Source: Rosenbergiella nectarea
GTDB lineage: Bacteria; Pseudomonadota; Gammaproteobacteria; Enterobacterales; Enterobacteriaceae
Direction of reading: 5' to 3'
DNA: 64,000 nt
Assembly (NCBI RefSeq): GCF_900111105.1
Contig: NZ_FOGC01000010.1
Location: 62,001-126,000 of the forward strand
Shown: piece after piece, positions 51,405-61,873 of the stretch
Layout of the letters: each line of letters starts with the position of its first letter
Numbering within the stretch: the first letter of the stretch is position 1
Notes under the pieces: generated by a model
Databases searched by the model: none
Told to the model about the DNA's origin: nothing
The model's input: only the letters and a program-made list of their open reading frames with translations
Translations under genes and position numbers: made by a program

Positions 51405-52640
51405 TTAGTGCTTAAGTTGCATTATCCGTCTCGCGCTTAAAAACATTCCCATTAGGAACGCTGAAGCGATTGCTGTTTGGAAAATAAAGGTCTCCTCGAC
51501 CCAACCTCTTACAAAGAAATCGGCAAACATCATTAAGAATACCGAGCTATAACAATATCTGATCATATTTTCAGAGCGGCGATAACCTTTAAATGCCGTC
51601 ACTAACACGACGAGTACCACACTGACTGATACGAGTAACCCCAAGACCCCACCGGCGAACCAGCTAGATAAGAAGAAATTATGTGGCCCAACAGGTTCAC
51701 GGAAAAACCATTGCGGGTATTGCGGTAAGTTATTCGCATAGGCTTTAAGGTAGACTTTGTCACCAATACCCGAACCTTTAACAGGATGCTGCATAATCAT
51801 ATCCCAAGCCGCACCTTGCGTACCATTTCCAAAGCGATGGCTACTAGAGGTCTGTTCCAATTTATACGTTAGCACTGATAAGCGGTCATGGAATTTCATA
51901 AAGATCCCTACACTACTCACCGCAACGATAAGCGTAACCAATAGGGGAAGCTTCCATTCTCGATTAAACAGACACCAAAGGAGTGAGAAAACTAATATCG
52001 CCAGCCATGCCCCACGTTGTAACAGGCCGAGCATAAGAAAACCGTATAGGCCAGCCACCACGATAAAACAAACTTTGGCTTTTAAACCTTTAGTTTTCCA
52101 TAGTAATAAAATACAAGGTAAGGAGAATATAAGCGCTTCAGCAATAAACCGATGATTATAATTTGAAAAAGGATAGATCCCTTGGCGATACTCTACATAA
52201 TAAGAATAAAACTCCTTACCGCCTGAAACTAAAAACATTAGCCCCAAACCGATCAGTAATGACTGACAAATTTGACGATGCGGGAGTTGGCTGATAACGA
52301 GTGCGAAGGCAATGGGGGCAAGAACCGTCTTTTCTGCAATAGTATTGAAAAAATACTTAAAGCTCATAGAGTTATCGATTGATATCGATGAAGAATAGAC
52401 TCCAACGATAAAGAGTAGAACCAAGAATCTGAATATATTATTCTTTATAAGTTCTTTTACTATCTGCTTTTCATTGTAAATGATAAATAGAGACGTAATG
52501 ATTGCACAATAAAAAACGAGGTGCTTATATCGGGTAATACCATCTACGAAAAAAAGCCCAACGAACATAATAAATAGAAATGAGCACCATTTTTTCATTC
52601 CCACATATCGGCTACAACTAGCCTTTAACTCATTAATCAT
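51405..52640 (-). CDS. waaL: WaaL-type O-antigen ligase
   Basis: A 411-residue inner-membrane protein with 11-12 predicted TM helices and the Wzy_C domain. The large periplasmic loop ends in GPHNFFLSSWFAGGVLG, whose His is the conserved ligase residue; Arg residues in the preceding loop (GSHRFGNG-like SSSHRFGNG) are also typical. WaaL joins O-antigen or similar glycans from undecaprenyl diphosphate to lipid A-core. The first third is AT-rich compared with neighbours, common for this gene. It is the last gene of the waaG-led operon, 166 bp after waaZ. Confidence 0.85.
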   Translation of the reverse strand: MINELKASCSRYVGMKKWCSFLFIMFVGLFFVDGITRYKHLVFYCAIITSLFIIYNEKQIVKELIKNNIFRFLVLLFIVGVYSSSISIDNSMSFKYFFNTIAEKTVLAPIAFALVISQLPHRQICQSLLIGLGLMFLVSGGKEFYSYYVEYRQGIYPFSNYNHRFIAEALIFSLPCILLLWKTKGLKAKVCFIVVAGLYGFLMLGLLQRGAWLAILVFSLLWCLFNREWKLPLLVTLIVAVSSVGIFMKFHDRLSVLTYKLEQTSSSHRFGNGTQGAAWDMIMQHPVKGSGIGDKVYLKAYANNLPQYPQWFFREPVGPHNFFLSSWFAGGVLGLLVSVSVVLVVLVTAFKGYRRSENMIRYCYSSVFLMMFADFFVRGWVEETFIFQTAIASAFLMGMFLSARRIMQLKH

Positions 52641-52806
52641 ATCGTTACCTAACTCAATCTTAGCCTAATTATCTACTGATTATTATGACTGTTAGCGACC
52701 ACGCTGACGGATTGCTCTGCGTAAGCTTGTCTTGCTGTTCTGGCCGCTTACTATAGAGCAAAAATTACGGGGATTCAAAAGATGGTAAAGCCACCCATAG
52801 ATGGCG

Positions 52807-53589
52807 TTATTTTACCTCTTCACCCGTATGTTCGATGAGGGGAATAATGTCGTAAGGAATCACTGTCGTAGTAGAAAGTGTAAAAATCGGCGGGTTAATT
52901 TTCTCTCTCATAAAGCGTAACACCGCGATAATCTTCTGAGTATCCTGGCTTATCTCTGAGGGCATTGCCGCCTCACCTGGACGCTCATAAAAACGTTGCC
53001 CACCCGACGTCAAATCGAAACCAGCGCAAATAATTTTACCATAACTCAGAGAGTAAGCTAACTGGATAGCCGCGTAAGCGACAGTCTTACAGTTGCAATA
53101 GCCGACCGTGATATCCTTAGAAAACCCCTTCATTCTTTTCTTTCTTGAGAAGGGGACATCCATCATGACACTCGGGTGTCGGGCGCAAAAAAACGCATAC
53201 TTGAGTTTTTTTAACGGGCCTGACTTCTCTCTTTTGTAGAGCTCTTTTATGATAAAGCAGCGTTCAGCGAGCCAGCGTTGTAAGTCAGCGGGCGCTGCGT
53301 CAAAGACTTCTTGATTGATAAACGTAAAGGCACTCTCGGTCACGTGCCGCTGAAATTCTTCAAGACGCTGTCTCGCAAACCGACCATCCGTCACCAAATA
53401 GATAAACGGTTTAATGTCCTGATCGAGTAAGTAGCGCGCCGATCCGTTGACCGCGATGATATCCATGGCGCGTAATTGTGAAGTAGAGACCTCTGAGGCC
53501 GAAGGCCCGGAGAGGAAAATTAGGCACGCCGAGTGCCTCCGTTGTTCACGTAGATGAACAAGTTGCGCTGGGGAGAAAAATGAGATCAT
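52807..53589 (-). CDS. waaZ: WaaZ-like LPS core protein (Kdo III addition)
   Basis: A 260-residue protein like E. coli RfaZ/WaaZ: LIFLSGPSASEVS, IIAVNGSARYLL, IYLVTDGRFARQR, IIKELYKREKSGPLKKLKY and GFSKDITVGYCNCKTVAYAAIQLAYSL. WaaZ is needed for adding a third Kdo, making a truncated core variant in E. coli. No TM segment is seen, so it acts at the cytoplasmic face. It lies six bases after waaY. Confidence 0.82.
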   Translation of the reverse strand: MISFFSPAQLVHLREQRRHSACLIFLSGPSASEVSTSQLRAMDIIAVNGSARYLLDQDIKPFIYLVTDGRFARQRLEEFQRHVTESAFTFINQEVFDAAPADLQRWLAERCFIIKELYKREKSGPLKKLKYAFFCARHPSVMMDVPFSRKKRMKGFSKDITVGYCNCKTVAYAAIQLAYSLSYGKIICAGFDLTSGGQRFYERPGEAAMPSEISQDTQKIIAVLRFMREKINPPIFTLSTTTVIPYDIIPLIEHTGEEVK

Positions 53590-53595
53590 GGCCGC

Positions 53596-54312
53596 TTACA
53601 CTGAGCGCCCAATCAAGCGCCCTTTAAAGACCTTGAATTTTTTTCGAAATTGCGACTTACGCTTTACCCATTGGTATGAGAAACCACGATGAAAATTACT
53701 GATCCCAAAGTGTCTTTCTAGGTCGATAAAATCCTTGGCGGCACGAAAACGAGAGTAGTTTTTACCTGATAAATCAATGACTCTTACTCGTCCATCCGAC
53801 AGCATAAAGTTCTGCTTGTGCGCATCATCAAAAATAACGTGATGCTGATGTAAAACTTTGACGCTTTCCAACACTTCCGATTTAATTTTATCGGTCAGTT
53901 CGCCTTTCGCCGCCAAAATATCCATTTCTACGCCAGGGATATATTCGATGATCATGATGAATCGACTCGCGAAATTGAAGATTTTGGTCTCCGCAAGAAG
54001 ATGAAAATCGTTGGGAAAGGTCACATTCCGTTCACGAAGCATCGCTGTCTGTTTGAACAGAGTTAAGTAATAATCGCCACGGAAGAAGGACTTTAAAAAA
54101 CGCTCATTACGCTTTTCCTTGGGCGTAAACACTTTCAAGACGTAAAGTTTGCCGTCTTTTTCTACCAAGCTCACTTTGGTATCAGGGATACTGCGAAATA
54201 CTTTCAGCGTCGTTAAACGAGAATGAAGAAAATCATCCAACATATTGATGAAAAATTGATCATCACCGTTCGTATAAACGGTGTAGCCTGCCAGTTTGGA
54301 TTGAGTAACCAT
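53596..54312 (-). CDS. waaY: WaaY, LPS core heptose II kinase
   Basis: A 238-residue protein kinase-like enzyme. Motifs include the ATP Lys in LYVLKVFTPKEKR, the catalytic loop Asp in VIFDDAHKQNFML and the metal Asp in VIDLSGKN. WaaY phosphorylates heptose II of the inner core. In E. coli its action follows that of WaaP and WaaQ; waaQ is not in this cluster. It lies ten bases after the GT8 gene. Confidence 0.88.
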   Translation of the reverse strand: MVTQSKLAGYTVYTNGDDQFFINMLDDFLHSRLTTLKVFRSIPDTKVSLVEKDGKLYVLKVFTPKEKRNERFLKSFFRGDYYLTLFKQTAMLRERNVTFPNDFHLLAETKIFNFASRFIMIIEYIPGVEMDILAAKGELTDKIKSEVLESVKVLHQHHVIFDDAHKQNFMLSDGRVRVIDLSGKNYSRFRAAKDFIDLERHFGISNFHRGFSYQWVKRKSQFRKKFKVFKGRLIGRSV

Positions 54313-54322
54313 AGCTATCTAT

Positions 54323-55366
54323 TTATCGCCGAGAAAGTAGTTTACGAAGTAAATACCTAAAAAAATATCCGTATCCTTTTAGTGTTTTTTTCTGATGAAT
54401 CATATGTTTGTAACAATAACGATATTGATACGTTGACCGAGGTAACTGTAATGGCTCCCCCTTCCATGGAGAGTGTGCCTTCGCCAGTTGAAATGCCTGC
54501 GCACTCGGATACTGTGCCCACAGATGCCAAGGCTTGGTCGGCCCAATGAAATGCATAAAAATGCAGGTAGAAGTGAAGCTTTTGCGCTTCGCTTCATTGA
54601 GCTCATAGTTAAGACTATATTGAGTATTATATACGCTATTCAAAAACATTTTTTTGTCTACTAGCGCTAAATTCAAAAGATCTTGATCATAAAACGTAAG
54701 TTTAGCTTGTTGTTGTGGGTCGGCAGCTAAACGTAGGATATGCTCATATACAGCTTCAGACCGCCATGCATCGAGATTGATCAGCATCACTCCAGAATTA
54801 AAATACCCCTGTGCGAGCGCATTACACTCCAGTACTTCTGCTTGGTGCGCCCACCATGCCGCATCGCGTTCAGGAACTGCTGCAACCACATTATTAGCGA
54901 AATCCACGTCGAGTAATGCGCGGATATCCCCTTGGCAGACTACATCGGCATCAAGATAGAGCATGGTAGACGTAGTCTGAGCCAGTATCTCGGCCATGAT
55001 AAAACGATAGTAGATCGCCGATGACCATAATCGATTGGTAGGCAGTTGGGCGAAGTAGTCGTTATCCAGAGTATAAAGCGTAATCTTTAAAGCATGCTGC
55101 TCAGCAAGCTCGACCATTTTTTTCTGATCGAGATGGAGAATATCATTACTGAACAGATGAAAGTGAAATCGGATAGACGGGTTATTACTGGCGACCGAAG
55201 CCATCGAAATCTCACTTCCCAACAAAAAGTCACCGTCTGCCCCCCATCCAATATGAAGCTGAACGTCATCGTCCTTCACTGCACAAGGGTCAATGGTAAT
55301 TTGTTGTTTGATCGCCTTTTCACATGCCAGTAACGACATGATCGCCAACGTTTTTTCAGCGGTCAT
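54323..55366 (-). CDS. LPS core glycosyltransferase, GT8 family (WaaO/WaaI/WaaJ type)
   Basis: A 347-residue retaining glycosyltransferase. It has IHIGWGADGDFLLGS-type N-terminus (LHIGWGADGDFL), the metal-binding DXD in LYLDADVVCQGD, and the His region FMHFIGPTKPWH. Family members transfer glucose or galactose to the outer core. Which of WaaO, WaaI, WaaJ or WaaR it equals cannot be told from sequence by eye. It is the only GT8 in the cluster, so the outer core may be short. Confidence 0.85.
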   Translation of the reverse strand: MTAEKTLAIMSLLACEKAIKQQITIDPCAVKDDDVQLHIGWGADGDFLLGSEISMASVASNNPSIRFHFHLFSNDILHLDQKKMVELAEQHALKITLYTLDNDYFAQLPTNRLWSSAIYYRFIMAEILAQTTSTMLYLDADVVCQGDIRALLDVDFANNVVAAVPERDAAWWAHQAEVLECNALAQGYFNSGVMLINLDAWRSEAVYEHILRLAADPQQQAKLTFYDQDLLNLALVDKKMFLNSVYNTQYSLNYELNEAKRKSFTSTCIFMHFIGPTKPWHLWAQYPSAQAFQLAKAHSPWKGEPLQLPRSTYQYRYCYKHMIHQKKTLKGYGYFFRYLLRKLLSRR

Positions 55367-55383
55367 AGAGCCCCCTTGTTCCG

Positions 55384-56181
55384 TTAAAGATTTTTTCTTA
55401 GCGTGCGCTGTTTAATTTTTTCCGCTTTTTGCTGGGCCTGCCGTATCAAGCGGCCCTCTCGTCGGAAAACCTCTCGTACCGGACAAGAAAAATACTCGGC
55501 CAAAAAGTAGCAGTAGTCTCGTAGAGAAAGCCCTAACGGAAAACTTGAGTAGTAGAGCGCGATAAGGTCTTTGTCACGCCAACGTACGGGCATTTTTTTC
55601 CATATTTGCGCGCGATGCAGATCAATCACCGACAGTGTTGGATCTGTTTGCTCGGCATCGTAAGGCAACGCCAAGAGAAAATGGCAGATATAACAATCTC
55701 GGTGATTAAGACCCGAGCGGTGCATGGTGGCAACAGTGCGCGCTAATTGCTTAATCAGCGCCCTTTTTACGTGATAGGGTGGTGGTTGAATCGCCCAGTT
55801 TGCACAATAGTCTTCAAGACTAATCGCCGGGTTTAAATCCTTTGTGACGATAAAGGATTCACGTTGTAATGGGTTCCAATGACGCTGACCATATCCATAA
55901 CACGTCATTGTTGGAACCTTAACGCTTTGTAGATGCTGAACAGCCAGCCATTCATTTTTCGCGCCCAGTACAGGCAAGCGTAGCGTAATCAGATTTTTCA
56001 GTACCTCTTTTAACGCCGTACCACGGTGATATTTTACAAAGTAGCTTTCTCCAGCGAAGTCAAAACGCATTGTTCTTCTGGCTTCTACTTGCCGAAAGGT
56101 TTCACCTTGCAGCGCCAAAATCTCTGCATAAGGGTCGCTGTGCGCCCACGCCTGCTTAAAAGGCTGTTCGAGTTGCAGCAT
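55384..56181 (-). CDS. waaP: WaaP, LPS core heptose I kinase
   Basis: WaaP phosphorylates heptose I with ATP, strengthening the outer membrane through divalent cation bridges. The 265-residue kinase has RRTMRFDFAGESYFVKYHRG (ATP Lys), SGLNHRDCYICHFLLA (catalytic Asp) and SVIDLHRAQIW (metal Asp). Its start overlaps waaG by 26 bp. Confidence 0.95.
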   Translation of the reverse strand: MLQLEQPFKQAWAHSDPYAEILALQGETFRQVEARRTMRFDFAGESYFVKYHRGTALKEVLKNLITLRLPVLGAKNEWLAVQHLQSVKVPTMTCYGYGQRHWNPLQRESFIVTKDLNPAISLEDYCANWAIQPPPYHVKRALIKQLARTVATMHRSGLNHRDCYICHFLLALPYDAEQTDPTLSVIDLHRAQIWKKMPVRWRDKDLIALYYSSFPLGLSLRDYCYFLAEYFSCPVREVFRREGRLIRQAQQKAEKIKQRTLRKNL

Positions 56182-57301
56182 CTTTTACTCTCTTTTCAAT
56201 AATATCTGCCGCCTGCTCTGGCAAACGATAAACGTCGTGTTGTTCACAGTACTCCAACGCTGCCTGTGACCACAATGCTAACTGTTTAGGATCTTGAAGG
56301 GAGGCGGACAGAGCTTGATTCAATGTTTCTTGACGAAAAGGCTCGCTGATCACTCTGCCGTTTCCGGCAGCGGAGAGATAAGGCGCATTCCCACAGACTT
56401 CCGTACAGATAACCGGCAGGCCTGAGGCTAAAGCTTCAATAAGGACGATACCCGCAGCTTCCTGATGAGCCGGATGGAGGAGTAGATCAGCAGCGGCCAT
56501 TAATTGGGGGATATCTTCTCTGCCTTGATGGAAGTGAACTTGAGCAGCTATGCCTAATTTTTCTGCATAATGACGACAACTCGCCGCATTATCTGCACCG
56601 ACCACCCAAAAGGTTATTTTTTCTTTAATAGATAAAGGTAACGCGGCAATCGCTTCAAGACTCCGTTTTACTCCCTTACGTCGGAAGTCGGATCCTACCT
56701 GCAGTAGGAAAAAATCGTCGCCCGTTAGGCCAAGTCGCTGACGCGTTTCCCCTCGATAATTATCCCGTTGCTGCGACGAGTATAATTGCGGATCGATACC
56801 CGGTGACAGCAAATGGAAACGTTCACTCGGAGTATGGTAAAACTGAATAAAGTCAGTTTGCTGCTGAGGCGTTAACACTAATATTTCAGTAGCCGAATGA
56901 GTGGAAAAAACGGCATTTTCGGCCTGACAATAACTGCGATAGCGGGGGGTAAGTTTATAAAAGAACCCTTTTTCTTTCGCCGTTTTCGCTGCATAACAAA
57001 CATCTGCGGCGAAATAGATATCCAAGCCCGCCATTTTGTTAAATCCAACTAATGCATCATCAGGGTGTGTCATCCGATAATCCGCAATCCAACGGCTAAA
57101 AAATTGATTACGGGCATGGTTAGACGCTCCTTGTTTCGGGACAATAACCACTTCAAATCCTGGACATTTTTCTCCTTGCCATTCAAACGTATACACAACA
57201 ACTTGATGCCCGCGTTGCTGGCAAGCTAAGGCAATACGCTTAAAATCCCGTTGCTGCCCACCGTAAGGGAAATATTTATGTAAACAAAAGGCTATTTTCA
57301 C
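56156..57301 (-). CDS. waaG: WaaG, LPS glucosyltransferase I
   Basis: WaaG adds the first glucose of the outer core to heptose II. The 381-residue GT4 (GT-B fold) protein starts MKIAFCLHKYFPYGGQQRDF and has the donor motif in LLHPAHQEAAGIVLIEALASGLPVICT-type sequence, with Glu in HPAHQEAAG and EALASGLP. It is first in the minus-strand operon waaG-waaP-GT8-waaY-waaZ-waaL. No waaQ precedes it. Confidence 0.95.
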   Translation of the reverse strand: MKIAFCLHKYFPYGGQQRDFKRIALACQQRGHQVVVYTFEWQGEKCPGFEVVIVPKQGASNHARNQFFSRWIADYRMTHPDDALVGFNKMAGLDIYFAADVCYAAKTAKEKGFFYKLTPRYRSYCQAENAVFSTHSATEILVLTPQQQTDFIQFYHTPSERFHLLSPGIDPQLYSSQQRDNYRGETRQRLGLTGDDFFLLQVGSDFRRKGVKRSLEAIAALPLSIKEKITFWVVGADNAASCRHYAEKLGIAAQVHFHQGREDIPQLMAAADLLLHPAHQEAAGIVLIEALASGLPVICTEVCGNAPYLSAAGNGRVISEPFRQETLNQALSASLQDPKQLALWSQAALEYCEQHDVYRLPEQAADIIEKRVKDAATRTAF

Positions 57302-57665
57302 GTAAACGTCCTCACTAAGGGGCTTTGATAGCAGGCGATTTCATACTTGAAGCGCTGACCCTTATTATTAATTTGGATACTAGGCGGCGATACCGTGCAA
57401 TATCACCTCTCTTTCAATTCTCCTATTGATCATGAGAAAAGAACGATAATCGATAAGAAAGCCCAGTCAATACAGCCGAGTTTACACTAAATAGGGCGAT
57501 GAGTGAGGGCTATTCGAGCGATGAAACGGTATAAGTACCGGGAGTCAGCTGACTATGCTAAGCAGTAAACAGATAAGTCTGAAGGTGTGGGGATAATGTG
57601 AGAACCCTTTTTTTCTGGTAATATCGATACCTTCATTTTATCTTTTCAGGCCAACCGATAACACA
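57302..57665. other. 364-bp divergent region between waaG and waaA
   Basis: No gene is seen here. It should contain promoters for the waaG operon (minus) and waaA (plus). A perfect 12-bp palindrome AGTCAGCTGACT lies at 57543-57554. I looked for a JUMPstart/ops element (GGCGGTAGC) that recruits RfaH to long LPS operons and did not find one. Confidence 0.6.
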
Positions 57666-58943
57666 ATGCTGACTGCCGTTTATACCCTTTTACTCTATCT
57701 CATCCAACCATTGATTTGGATTAGACTTTGGCACCGTGGTAAAAAACTGCCAGGGTACCGCTTACGCTGGAAAGAGCGTTATGGCTATTGCAAAGGTAAA
57801 GTGGTGCCTGGGGGTATTGTTCTACATTCCGTATCGGTCGGGGAAACACTGGCAGCCATTCCCTTAGTCAGGGCTCTGCAATATCAATACCCAACCATTC
57901 CGATTACCGTAACGACGATGACTCCAACAGGCTCAGAGCGAGCGCAATCGGCTTTTGGTAAGAATGTTTCTCATGTTTATCTTCCTTACGATCTCCCGAC
58001 GGCCATTAATCGCTTCTTAGACACTGCCGCGCCGCGTTTAGTCATCATTATGGAAACTGAGCTTTGGCCAAATATTATCCATACCTTACATCGCCGCCAG
58101 ATCCCTTTAATCATTGCCAATGCACGTTTGTCCGAACGATCGGCTAAACGTTACCAAAAACTAGGCAGTGAACTCGCAGAACTATTACAAAAAATTAGCT
58201 GTATTGCGGCACAAAATAGTGAAGATGGTGAGCGATTCATTGCTTTAGGAGCAAAACCTGAACAAGTCACGGTGACGGGAAGTTTGAAATTTGATATTTC
58301 AGTAACTCCTGAACTGGCTGCTAGGGCGGTAGCGCTACGGCGACAATGGGCGCCGTATCGTCCAGTGTGGATTGCCGCGAGTACCCATGAGGGCGAAGAA
58401 CGTATCATTTTAGAGACACATCGTCAGTTGCTCACTCAATTCCCTACTCTGTTATTGATTTTAGTTCCTCGTCATCCAGAGCGTTTTCAGTCGGTAAAAG
58501 AACTCGCAGAAAAGTTAGCATTTGAACCGTTAATGCGCAGTGATAATCAGGTTCCCAACGCCACGACGCATGTATTGATCGGCGATACGATGGGCGAACT
58601 GATGTTACTTTATGGAATTGCTGATGTGGCCTTTGTCGGGGGCAGCTTAGTGGAACGCGGCGGTCATAATCCTTTGGAACCTTCCGCCCACGCTATTCCG
58701 GTAATTATGGGGCCGCATATCTGGAATTTTAAGGATATTTGCGGGCGACTTGCACAAGCACAAGGGTTAATTACTGTCGCCGATCACGCGGCATTATTCC
58801 AAGAGATGACGCAGCTTCTCGCAGACAATGATTTACGTAAATATTATGGCTTGCATGCGGTAGATGTTTTGCATCAAAACCAAGGTGCGCTTCAACAATT
58901 ACTGCATATTGTCGAGCCCTATCTTAACGCTCAATCCCATTAG
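57666..58943 (+). CDS. waaA: WaaA, Kdo transferase
   Basis: WaaA transfers two Kdo residues from CMP-Kdo to lipid IVA. The 425-residue protein has an N-terminal membrane anchor (MLTAVYTLLLYLIQPLIWI), the acceptor-site Glu in VSVGETLAAIPL, and IIMETELWPN, STHEGEE and FVGGSLVERGGHNPLEP motifs. coaD follows after eight bases, as in E. coli. Confidence 0.97.
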   Translation: MLTAVYTLLLYLIQPLIWIRLWHRGKKLPGYRLRWKERYGYCKGKVVPGGIVLHSVSVGETLAAIPLVRALQYQYPTIPITVTTMTPTGSERAQSAFGKNVSHVYLPYDLPTAINRFLDTAAPRLVIIMETELWPNIIHTLHRRQIPLIIANARLSERSAKRYQKLGSELAELLQKISCIAAQNSEDGERFIALGAKPEQVTVTGSLKFDISVTPELAARAVALRRQWAPYRPVWIAASTHEGEERIILETHRQLLTQFPTLLLILVPRHPERFQSVKELAEKLAFEPLMRSDNQVPNATTHVLIGDTMGELMLLYGIADVAFVGGSLVERGGHNPLEPSAHAIPVIMGPHIWNFKDICGRLAQAQGLITVADHAALFQEMTQLLADNDLRKYYGLHAVDVLHQNQGALQQLLHIVEPYLNAQSH

Positions 58944-58951
58944 GAGTGTGT

Positions 58952-59437
58952 ATGTCAGTTATAGCCATTTATCCCGGAACCTTTGATCCACTCACTCTTG
59001 GCCATTTGGATATCATTCAACGCAGCGCAGTGCTCTTTGAACGGCTGATTGTTGCCATTGCTTCAAATCCGAGTAAGAAGCCGTTATTCAGTCTTGAGGA
59101 ACGCGTGGCAATGGCGAAACAGGCTACGGCTAGCCTACCTAATGTTGACGTTATCGGGTTTAATAGCCTCTTAGCCCAGCTGGCAGAGCAACATCGTGCC
59201 ACTGTCTTAATTCGCGGCGTTCGCTCGGTATCCGATTTTGATTACGAACGCCAATTAGCCCAGGCTAACCAACAGCTTAACCCACAACTCGATACTATTT
59301 TCATGGCGCCAAACGAGCAGTACGCTTTCCTCTCTTCCACTATCGTTAAAGAAGTGGCGCGCCATCAAGGGAACATTGGATGCTTTGTTACCACAGAGAT
59401 CCAACACGCGGTAGTCGCTAAATTTCCCGCAAGCTAG
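58952..59437 (+). CDS. coaD: CoaD, phosphopantetheine adenylyltransferase
   Basis: CoaD makes dephospho-CoA from 4'-phosphopantetheine and ATP. The 161-residue nucleotidyltransferase has [15 protein letters not shown] (the T/HxGH motif) and [11 protein letters not shown]. The ATG at 58952 follows AGGAG by six bases; a GTG two codons earlier opens the frame but is less likely. Its stop overlaps the convergent mutM by four bases. Confidence 0.96.
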   Translation: MSVIAIYPGTFDPLTLGHLDIIQRSAVLFERLIVAIASNPSKKPLFSLEERVAMAKQATASLPNVDVIGFNSLLAQLAEQHRATVLIRGVRSVSDFDYERQLAQANQQLNPQLDTIFMAPNEQYAFLSSTIVKEVARHQGNIGCFVTTEIQHAVVAKFPAS

Positions 59438-60243
59438 TGCTGGCAGCTCGGACACCAATAGGTGCTACGTTGAGCATGTCGGCCAGACATAATGGGGGTG
59501 CCGCAGTGTAGACACGGCTCGCCCGCACGCCCATAAACATTGAGCTGTTGGGCAAAATAACCCGGTTTACCATCACTCTGTAAAAAGTCACGCAAGGTGG
59601 TTCCACCTTGTTCAATCGAACGCTGTAATACCGCCTTAATCGAAGCGACTAACCTTTCACTTTCGAGATGACTTAATCCATTTGCGGGGCGATCAGGATG
59701 GATACCGGCCTGGAAGAGCGACTCACTGGCATAGATATTGCCGACCCCCACCACTAATTTGTTATCCATCAACCAAGGCTTAATCGCAATTTTTTTGGTG
59801 ACCGATTTTTGTATTAACCACTCTGCATTAAACGCCTCGCTAAGCGGTTCCGGTCCGAGATGGCGTAAAACCCGGCTCTGAGTGAGGTCGGTTTCCCATA
59901 ACCACGCCCCGAAACGACGAGGATCGGTATAACGTAATGTTTTACCATTACTGAACACTAAATCAACATGGTCGTGTTTTTCAGGGGGGGTGTCTTCACT
60001 CAGAATACGCAAGCGGCCTGACATGCCGAGATGGATGATAATCCAGCCATGCTTCAGTTCGAGTAGCAGGTATTTCGCCCGCCGCTCTAAGCTTAAGACG
60101 GTCTCATCACTTAGCTGATAGATTTCCTCAGACACCGGCCAACGAAGCTGTGGGTGTCTTACGACAGCATGCAACAAGGTTTCACCCACGATATGCGGTG
60201 CAATACCCCGTCTACTGGTTTCGACTTCAGGTAATTCAGGCAT
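59434..60243 (-). CDS. mutM: MutM, formamidopyrimidine-DNA glycosylase
   Basis: MutM removes 8-oxoguanine and Fapy lesions and nicks the backbone. The 269-residue protein starts [13 protein letters not shown], where Pro2 is the nucleophile and Glu3 assists, has a conserved Lys in [10 protein letters not shown], and ends with the zinc finger (CLHCG and CPSC pairs). The ATG at 60243 is required for the Pro2 N-terminus; eight further upstream codons were dropped. Confidence 0.97.
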   Translation of the reverse strand: MPELPEVETSRRGIAPHIVGETLLHAVVRHPQLRWPVSEEIYQLSDETVLSLERRAKYLLLELKHGWIIIHLGMSGRLRILSEDTPPEKHDHVDLVFSNGKTLRYTDPRRFGAWLWETDLTQSRVLRHLGPEPLSEAFNAEWLIQKSVTKKIAIKPWLMDNKLVVGVGNIYASESLFQAGIHPDRPANGLSHLESERLVASIKAVLQRSIEQGGTTLRDFLQSDGKPGYFAQQLNVYGRAGEPCLHCGTPIMSGRHAQRSTYWCPSCQH

Positions 60244-60263
60244 CAACTTTTTCCCCCTTAAAA

Positions 60264-60296
60264 ACAAAAAACCCGACCATAGGGCCGGGTTTTTAT
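60264..60296 (-). terminator. Terminator after rpmG
   Basis: An imperfect hairpin with an AAACCCGG/CGGGTTT base ends in a T-run on the minus strand. It is located between rpmG and mutM. Confidence 0.85.
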
Positions 60297-60309
60297 AAGA
60301 ATACTAAAA

Positions 60310-60480
<171 letters not shown>

Positions 60481-60488
60481 TCAGTTCC

Positions 60489-60761
<273 letters not shown>

Positions 60762-60985
60762 TCACTTAGGTTTTGGCCGCCTCGTCAGGCTTTTAACCTA
60801 TCCAGGCGAGTTCAATGTGAACCCGCTGAGCAGGCCTAAACGCCAAACCCGAGATTCTCAAAGGTGGCGTAGTATACGCCCTGTCGGCCTAGTGCTCAAG
60901 ACCCGAACAGATAAAGATCTCCCAGGATCGATGAAAAAGTACACTTTTTCGATTAGTTGTCTTTTTTTTGACCTGTTTTTCAAGG

Positions 60986-61639
60986 TTATAGCCATCCATG
61001 CTGAGCAAATGAAAAAAATTCACCTCGCCCAATGACAAAGTGGTCGAGGACCGAAATATTAAATAGTCGACAGGCTTTTTGGATTTGCTGAGTAATTTTT
61101 TTGTCGGCCTCACTCGGTTTCGCCACTCCGGAAGGATGATTATGGGCCAAGATTATTGCCGCTGCGTTATAGCGTAATGCCTCTTTGACCACTTCTCGAG
61201 GATGAACCTCAACACTATTAATGGTTCCTTGAAACATAGTCTGAGCCTCAAGAACGCGATGGCGGTTATCCAGAAAAATCACTTGAAACACTTCACGTTC
61301 TAAATGAGCGAGCTGGCTCACCAAATAGCAATAAGCCTCGCTGGGATCTGAGATACTGTCTTGGCAGAAAAGCTGCTCTTGGTAAAACCGTTTACCAAGT
61401 TCTGCGATGGCATATATCTGACTTAATTTCGACTGTCCTATCCCTTTTATGGCAGCATATTGGTCTTGGCTAGCAGTCATCACGGCTTGTAAGCTGCCAA
61501 AATGCGACAATAGGTAATGTGCAAAATCCAGCACAGGCATTCCTGAGCCGCCCGTACGCAAGAATATCGCCAATAACTCACTATTGGTTAACGTTGCTGC
61601 GCCGCTTGTTAAGAGTTTTTCCCTCGGTTTCTCGGTCAT
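60986..61639 (-). CDS. radC: RadC-family JAMM-domain protein
   Basis: A 217-residue protein with an N-terminal helix-hairpin-helix region (KGIGQSKLSQIYAI) and a C-terminal JAB1/MPN domain containing the metal motif HNHPSGVAKPSEAD. The family was named for a supposed DNA repair role that is not supported in E. coli; its true function is unclear. The ATG at 61639 follows GGAGGA, so the six-codon extension was dropped. It neighbours rpmB, with divergent coaBC on the other side, as in E. coli. Confidence 0.93.
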   Translation of the reverse strand: MTEKPREKLLTSGAATLTNSELLAIFLRTGGSGMPVLDFAHYLLSHFGSLQAVMTASQDQYAAIKGIGQSKLSQIYAIAELGKRFYQEQLFCQDSISDPSEAYCYLVSQLAHLEREVFQVIFLDNRHRVLEAQTMFQGTINSVEVHPREVVKEALRYNAAAIILAHNHPSGVAKPSEADKKITQQIQKACRLFNISVLDHFVIGRGEFFSFAQHGWL

Positions 61640-61873
61640 GATTCGTCCTCCGCTCACCCAATAGTCGATAATTTAGGTAATTACTGTTTATATTCACAGT
61701 GGTAGAATCGTGATTTTCGAGCCATACCCCAGTTTTTGATAACGACTGGGGTATTTTATAATAAATTGATTATTATCAATAAGATAAGTTGAAACATTGG
61801 GATAGGCTTGCTTTGTGGTACCATACAAACCCTTTCTCTTTAGACCGTTTGACCTTATACGATGGGACACCCT

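Noticed and set aside
57543-57554. Perfect palindrome AGTCAGCTGACT between waaG and waaA as a regulatory site
   Set aside because: A single 12-bp palindrome with no promoter alignment could be chance; no matching regulator is known to me.
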